A DNA stretch of 56,831 nucleotides, from positions 1-56,831 of the forward strand of contig NZ_JAKUJY010000025.1 of NCBI RefSeq assembly GCF_022664535.1, given 5' to 3'. Below the pieces are notes generated by a model. That model made no database searches. It saw nothing but the letters and a program-made list of their open reading frames with translations, and had not been told where the DNA came from. The position numbers were made by a program, and so were the translations under genes. Source of the stretch: Sphingobium trunci (GTDB lineage: Bacteria > Pseudomonadota > Alphaproteobacteria > Sphingomonadales > Sphingomonadaceae). Shown piece after piece: positions 52,372 through 56,831 of the stretch (its first letter is position 1; every line of letters begins with the position of its first letter).

Positions 52372-52923
52372 ATGGATATCGAACGGGAGGTGCGCGATCT
52401 GGTCGCCCGCCGGGAGATTCTCAAGGCCATTCATGCCTATATGCGCGGACAGGACCGGCTCGACCCGGCGCTTCAGCTTTCCGCCTTTCACGCCGATGCC
52501 GATGCCGATTGCGGCCTTCTGCGCGGCGGGCCGACAGCCTATACCGATTTCGCGCAAGGGCTGCTGGCGCAGATGAAGGCGAGCCAGCATCTCGTCGGGC
52601 AGGTCGACCTGGACGTCGATGTCGATGCGGGCACGGCGACCGGCGAGGTGTATTTCTTCGCCTGGCACCGGGTCGGGGAGAGCGGCGAGCTCGGCGAGGC
52701 CGGGGATCTCATGATGGCGGGCCGCTACATCGACGATTATATGCTGAAGGACGGCAAATGGGCGATCCAGCGCCGCCGGGAACTGATCGACTGGGCGCGG
52801 CAGGACCCGGCGACCGACGGCATCCTGCAGGAGCAGGTGCAGATTCACCTTTCCGGGCGAAAGGGCGAGGATTTCAGCCAGACGCGCGACTGGGCCTCCG
52901 GAACCTCCGGGCGGGAAGGATAA
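52372..52923 (+). CDS. SnoaL/NTF2-like protein (4 of 4)
   Basis: This 183-residue protein matches the SnoaL-like fold: REILKAIHAYMRGQDRLDPALQLSAFHADADADCG at the start and MMAGRYIDDYMLKDGKWAIQRRRELIDWARQ later. It is close to the domains of the tandem fusion at 46146. The ATG at 52372 follows GGAG; a TTG at 52357 is an alternative. It is divergent from the TonB receptor and converges on a Rieske gene. Confidence 0.8.
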   Translation: MDIEREVRDLVARREILKAIHAYMRGQDRLDPALQLSAFHADADADCGLLRGGPTAYTDFAQGLLAQMKASQHLVGQVDLDVDVDAGTATGEVYFFAWHRVGESGELGEAGDLMMAGRYIDDYMLKDGKWAIQRRRELIDWARQDPATDGILQEQVQIHLSGRKGEDFSQTRDWASGTSGREG

Positions 52924-52925
52924 AA

Positions 52926-52951
52926 GGGGGCGGAGCGTGGAGCTCCGCCCC
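52926..52951 (-). terminator. Terminator between SnoaL and Rieske genes
   Basis: GGGGCGGAGC (52927-52936) pairs perfectly with GCTCCGCCCC (52942-52951). On the minus strand CCTTTTAT follows, so it fits rho-independent termination of the leftward Rieske gene. Confidence 0.7.
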
Positions 52952-52959
52952 ATCCCCGC

Positions 52960-54378
52960 CTAGAGCTCGCCATCGATATATTTCATCAGCGTGTTCTGGA
53001 ACTGGCGGATCTGGATCTCCTGATAATTGGCCAGTTCAACCTTGCCGTTCCTGCTCGATTTGAGGCCGACCTGGACGAAGGGCAGATTGGCCATATCCTG
53101 TTCGAACACATCTCCCAAGATGCCCAGTTCGGGTGCCTCGGTCCATTTCTGGTCGACGCCGAGGAACTTCATCTTCGGCGCGCGCGGCGGTTCCTGCCCC
53201 GGTGGCACGCGGGTGATGATCCGCACTTCCATCAGGCAATGGTCGACATCGCCCCAAGGGCGCCAGCGATAGACGATATTGGGCTGGAAACCGCCCCAGG
53301 GCGACCAGTTGGGAAAGACATTGTAGAGGATCGCGTCCATCATCTCCGCATCGGAGGCGAAGCCGACGTCGTGGCCGAACATCTTGGTCGTGGTGGCGCG
53401 CAGACTTTCGCCCAAGGCTTCCCGCGCCGTCTTGCCGTCGGGAACGCGGACGTTATAGCCGCCCTCCGGCGCGTCCCCGCCCTCATAATTGTCGGAAGAA
53501 CGGCCATTATATTTGACGAATTCGTCAACGATCCACTGCTGCGACCTGCCTTGCGGGTCGAGATGCGGCGACATGGTGCCGAAGGGCGTCACCGTCAGGT
53601 TCACATAGTCGCCGTAGATATTGTACATCGAATTGGCGTCACCGGTGAACGGCAGCAACTGCGGATGGGTGACGACGGTGTGCCAGCTTTCCATGAAAGC
53701 CTCCATCACCACCTTCCAGTTCGCGTGGCACACCTTGCCGACCCAGATGGCGGTGGCGCATTCCTCATGTTTCCAGCGCCTGAAATGCTCCGGCATGGGG
53801 GCGAGGAATTCTTCCAGGGTTGGCCCGTCCCGCGCTTCCCGCAGGAAGATATAGCCGCCCCAGCGCCCGACCGTCACTTCCGGCAGGGCCATGTCCTCAT
53901 CCTTGAGGTGCGAGAAGTCCCAGCGGCAGGGAATGGTCTTCATGCTGCCGTCATTGTTCCAGGTAAAGCCATGGAAGGGACATTGCAGCGCGGAAGACCA
54001 GCCGGCCTCGGTCTTGAGCTGCCGCCCGCGATGGAGGCAGACATTGTAGAAGCCCTTGATCGACCCGTCGTCCTGCCGCACCAGCAGGAAGGATTTACCC
54101 GCATTGTCGTAGACGACATGGTCTCCCGCCTCGGGCATTTCCTCCTCGCGGGCCGCGAACTGCCAGGTGCGCGGCCACATCTTCTCCTTTTCCAGCTCGA
54201 AGAAGGCAGGGTCGGTGTAGCGTGACGTCGGGATCGGCTTCGACCCCAGATTCTCATATTCGTCGCGATAGAGAAATTCCGGCACCGGGTTGCTGTCCGC
54301 CGCCATGAGGTCGTGCACCGATATCCCCGGACAACGGGGCAACGGTTCGCCCTTAATGCGCGGATCACTTTCAGCCAT
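52960..54378 (-). CDS. Rieske non-haem iron oxygenase, alpha subunit (3 of 4)
   Basis: This 472-residue protein has Cys114-x-His116 and Cys133-x2-His136 in the Rieske domain and a catalytic sequence VVMEAFMESWHTVVTHP with the two facial-triad His. It differs most from the other three in its longer N-terminus and catalytic loop (GDANSMYNIYGDYVNL). The ATG at 54378 follows AGGAG at 6 nt. It is divergent from another Rieske gene and has no adjacent beta subunit. The substrate is unknown. Confidence 0.9.
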   Translation of the reverse strand: MAESDPRIKGEPLPRCPGISVHDLMAADSNPVPEFLYRDEYENLGSKPIPTSRYTDPAFFELEKEKMWPRTWQFAAREEEMPEAGDHVVYDNAGKSFLLVRQDDGSIKGFYNVCLHRGRQLKTEAGWSSALQCPFHGFTWNNDGSMKTIPCRWDFSHLKDEDMALPEVTVGRWGGYIFLREARDGPTLEEFLAPMPEHFRRWKHEECATAIWVGKVCHANWKVVMEAFMESWHTVVTHPQLLPFTGDANSMYNIYGDYVNLTVTPFGTMSPHLDPQGRSQQWIVDEFVKYNGRSSDNYEGGDAPEGGYNVRVPDGKTAREALGESLRATTTKMFGHDVGFASDAEMMDAILYNVFPNWSPWGGFQPNIVYRWRPWGDVDHCLMEVRIITRVPPGQEPPRAPKMKFLGVDQKWTEAPELGILGDVFEQDMANLPFVQVGLKSSRNGKVELANYQEIQIRQFQNTLMKYIDGEL

Positions 54379-54588
54379 CACTTGCTCCTGATCGTCTGTT
54401 TTGCCGCCCATGGTAGCGCATGACGCGCGCCCCGGCGACCGTTCGATCTAGCAGGCTGAAGAGGAGGACGAGGCCGGGCAACTAGCCAAATTCACAGAAA
54501 ATCACCCGACCTATGACGATGGAGAGTTTCCGTAGGGCGCCGCTTGCCGATAGCCTGCTTGCAGAAGGACAAAGGCAGAGGTTTGCGC

Positions 54589-55767
54589 ATGGGCTATTAT
54601 GAGACGCTTGGGGCAGAAGCGGCGAAAATGCTGGAGTTTGTCGAGACCGGGACAACCGACAGCGCCGAATCGACCATGGAAGTGCCCGCCTCCGCCTATA
54701 CCGACACCGGCTATTTCGACCGGGAGATGGAGACGATCTTCCTGAAGCTGCCGCTGCTCGCCGCGCTGTCGGCGGAAATCCCGCAGCCCGGCGACTTCAA
54801 GGCGATGGAGCTGATGGGCAAGCCGATCCTCGTCACCCGCAGGAGCGACGGCGGCGTGGCGGCGATGATGAATGTCTGCGCCCATCGTGGCATGATCCTC
54901 CAGCCCGAAGGCCATGGGAACAAGAAGCGCTTTTCCTGTCCCTATCATGCCTGGACCTATGCCAATGACGGCAAGCTGATCGGCGTTGCCGATCCCGGCA
55001 AGTTCGGCCCGATCTGCAAGGAAGATCGCGGTCTGACCGCTCTGCCCTGCGTCGAGGCGGCGGGGATCGTCTGGGTCTGCCTGACGCCGGGCATGGAGAT
55101 CGACATCGAAGGGCATCTGGGCGGGATGATGGAGGACCTCGCCGTCCACAATCTTGAGAAATGGCATTTTTGCGGGTCGCGCCGCATCTATGGTCCCAAT
55201 TGGAAGATCGCCTATGACGGCTATCTGGAGGGCTATCATTTCGCGGCCGCCCATCCTGAAACCATCCATCCGCGCAGCTTCAGCAACATCATGCATTTCA
55301 CTGCGCTGGGGCCGCACATGCGCGTCGGCTATCCGCAGGTGGCGATCAAGGAGAAGCTGAGCGCCGCGCCCCGCGACAATTGGGGGCAGATCGAAAATAG
55401 CGGCTATGATTTCGTCCGCACCATCTTCCCCAATGTGTCCATCTTCTTCGCACCGGAAATTACCCAGGTGGCGCAGCTGATCCCTGGTCCGACGCCGCAT
55501 CAGAACACCACCAACCTGCTCTTCATCCGCCGTGATCCGCCCCGCGACGAAGCGGACGCGGCAGCGATCGAGGACATGATGAACTGGCTGCGCGATGTCG
55601 TGGACAAGGAGGATTACGGCGTCGGGCTTCAGGTTCAGAAGGGCCTCGCCTCAGGCGCGATCAAGTCCGTCATCTTCGGCCGCAATGAGCGCGGCAATCA
55701 GTTTTTCCATAAATATGTCGACCATCTGGTTTCCGGCAAACCGGGTGCCGAACCGCCCGTCCTCTAA
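54589..55767 (+). CDS. Rieske non-haem iron oxygenase, alpha subunit (4 of 4)
   Basis: This 392-residue protein has Cys97-x-His99 and Cys117-x2-His120 in the Rieske domain and the catalytic sequence AYDGYLEGYHFAAAHP. The start at 54589 is preceded by GGCAGAGG. It is followed after 20 nt by an MDR reductase, the second Rieske-MDR cassette of the island. Its shorter length and VCAHRGM/CPYHAW motifs resemble monooxygenase-type Rieske enzymes of sphingomonads. The substrate is unknown. Confidence 0.9.
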   Translation: MGYYETLGAEAAKMLEFVETGTTDSAESTMEVPASAYTDTGYFDREMETIFLKLPLLAALSAEIPQPGDFKAMELMGKPILVTRRSDGGVAAMMNVCAHRGMILQPEGHGNKKRFSCPYHAWTYANDGKLIGVADPGKFGPICKEDRGLTALPCVEAAGIVWVCLTPGMEIDIEGHLGGMMEDLAVHNLEKWHFCGSRRIYGPNWKIAYDGYLEGYHFAAAHPETIHPRSFSNIMHFTALGPHMRVGYPQVAIKEKLSAAPRDNWGQIENSGYDFVRTIFPNVSIFFAPEITQVAQLIPGPTPHQNTTNLLFIRRDPPRDEADAAAIEDMMNWLRDVVDKEDYGVGLQVQKGLASGAIKSVIFGRNERGNQFFHKYVDHLVSGKPGAEPPVL

Positions 55768-55787
55768 TGCAGCCAAAGGCCTGACCC

Positions 55788-56831
55788 ATGAAGAACCGTC
55801 GCATCGTGCTGGCGTCACGCCCCTCCGGCGTGCCGGTGCAGGACAATTTCTCCCTGATCGAACAGGATATCGCGCCGCTGAAGGACGGCGAGGTGCTGAC
55901 CGAGAATCTGGTCTTCGCCATCGATCCGGCCGTGCGCGGAATGCTGGACGAGAAGGAGGACAGCTATCTGCCCGCCGTGCCGCTGGGCGGCCTGATCCCG
56001 ACCATGGTGCTGGGCCGGGTGATCGAGTCCCGCAATCCCGGCTTCAAACCCGGCGACTATGCGCGCGGTTTTATCGGCTGGGAGGAGCATAGTGTCATCC
56101 CCGCCGACAATTTCGCGATGGAAAATGTCCATATCGACCCCGCCGTGCCTCTCACCGCTTATATGGGCGCGCTCGGCTGGTCGGGGATCACCGCCTATGT
56201 CGGCCTGGAACGCATCGGCGAGATGAAGTCCGGGAACACCGTGGTGGTGAGCGCGGCAGCGGGAGCCGTGGGCAGCGTGACGGGCCAGATCGCGAAGCTG
56301 CGCGGCTGCCGCGCGGTGGGCATCACCAGCACCGACAAGGTCGATGAAGTGACCGGCCTGCTCGGCATGGACGCAGCCGTCGACTACAAGACCGCCCCGG
56401 ACCTTTCCGCCGCGATCCGCGACGCCTGTCTGGGCAAGGGCGCCGACGTCTATTTCGACAATGTCGGCGGCCGGATCCTGGACACAATGATGCCGCTGAT
56501 GGCCGATTTCGGCCGCATCGTCGTGTGCGGCATGGTCGCCGACTATAATCGGGGCAAGGACGTCCATGCCTTCCGCAATCTCTGGCAGATACTGGTTCAC
56601 CGCGTCACCATGCGCGGCTTCCTGGCCTATGAGCATCTCGACATGCTGGAGGAAGCGGAAGCGAATTTGGCAGGCTGGATCAAGTCCGGCCAGATCAAGG
56701 CGACCGAAAATGTCGCCACCGGCATCGAAAGCACGCCCGACGCCTTCATCCGCCTGATGGCGGGCCAGACCAGGGGCAAGACCATCGTGCGGCTGAAGGA
56801 CGATATTTCCACGCTCGCGGATCTGGAACCG
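55788..56831 (+). CDS. NADP-dependent zinc-free MDR oxidoreductase (second copy, end outside window)
   Basis: The frame is open from the ATG at 55788 to the window edge, giving 348 residues. That is about full family length, so only the last codons are missing. It has a GroES-like N-terminal domain and the cofactor motif VVSAAAGAVGSVTGQIAKLRG. It is homologous to the MDR protein at 44972 (RRFILAARP against RRIVLASRP, IDPAxRGxLD, NVGGxxLD). These relatives reduce enones or alkenals. It is paired with the preceding Rieske gene. Confidence 0.9.
   Translation, partial: MKNRRIVLASRPSGVPVQDNFSLIEQDIAPLKDGEVLTENLVFAIDPAVRGMLDEKEDSYLPAVPLGGLIPTMVLGRVIESRNPGFKPGDYARGFIGWEEHSVIPADNFAMENVHIDPAVPLTAYMGALGWSGITAYVGLERIGEMKSGNTVVVSAAAGAVGSVTGQIAKLRGCRAVGITSTDKVDEVTGLLGMDAAVDYKTAPDLSAAIRDACLGKGADVYFDNVGGRILDTMMPLMADFGRIVVCGMVADYNRGKDVHAFRNLWQILVHRVTMRGFLAYEHLDMLEEAEANLAGWIKSGQIKATENVATGIESTPDAFIRLMAGQTRGKTIVRLKDDISTLADLEP

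Noticed and set aside
54438..54455. Possible lux-box-like site ACCG-N10-CAGG between two divergent Rieske genes
   Set aside because: The left arm matches at only two of four positions; too weak to list, though the location would fit.

Overview
The window is high-GC DNA from an alphaproteobacterium, most probably a sphingomonad (Sphingobium/Novosphingobium type). This is inferred from the protein style, two TonB-dependent receptors, a GTTC-N7-GTTC SOS box and the many SDR/Rieske genes. There are no rRNA, tRNA, CRISPR, integrase or transposase genes. Two genes run off the ends: a GH3 beta-glucosidase on the left and an MDR oxidoreductase on the right.

Left part (1-20.2 kb), general metabolism. 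A GH3 glycosidase is divergent from a TonB-dependent receptor. Next is an alternative aa3-type oxidase operon of coxMNOP layout (subunits II, I, two III-like proteins, a small subunit IV-like protein and a tethered cytochrome c). Then come a zeta-toxin/antitoxin pair with a perfect operator palindrome, a DEDDh exonuclease, an SOS-box-linked alkB, a CDF cation transporter and a PQQ glucose dehydrogenase. An NrtR / NadM-Nudix / NadV / deoxyribosyltransferase-like NAD-salvage locus closes this part.

Right part (20.4-56.8 kb), a large catabolic island of unidentified substrate. It has four Rieske oxygenase alpha subunits, one Rieske ferredoxin, seven SDRs, four SnoaL/NTF2-like proteins (one a tandem fusion), EthD and ABM small proteins, an acyl-CoA ligase, two acyl-CoA dehydrogenases, a DUF35/thiolase-like pair, E1alpha/E1beta/E2 of a 2-oxo-acid or acetoin-type dehydrogenase, two MDR reductases, a ThuA protein, a sugar-epimerase-like TIM barrel and a TonB receptor. 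No Rieske beta subunit, ferredoxin reductase or lipoamide dehydrogenase is present, so electron transfer and E3 must come from elsewhere. A plausible but unproven reading is uptake by the TonB receptor, hydroxylation by the Rieske enzymes, oxidation by SDRs, CoA activation, beta-oxidation-like shortening, and cleavage of a diketone or 2-oxo intermediate by the dehydrogenase complex.

The most interesting signal is regulatory. The island encodes a LuxR protein with a quorum-sensing-type DNA-binding domain but no LuxI. Six lux-box-like palindromes (CCTR-N10-YAGG, three with complete arms, three with one mismatch) lie in six intergenic promoter regions of the island, including that of luxR itself. 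They could make the island a LuxR-solo regulon. Other signals include a pair of matching sites for a TetR/hydrolase locus, a 29-bp palindrome midway between two divergent genes, a fused SnoaL-SnoaL gene with an internal ribosome-binding site, and three copies of a degenerate interspersed repeat.
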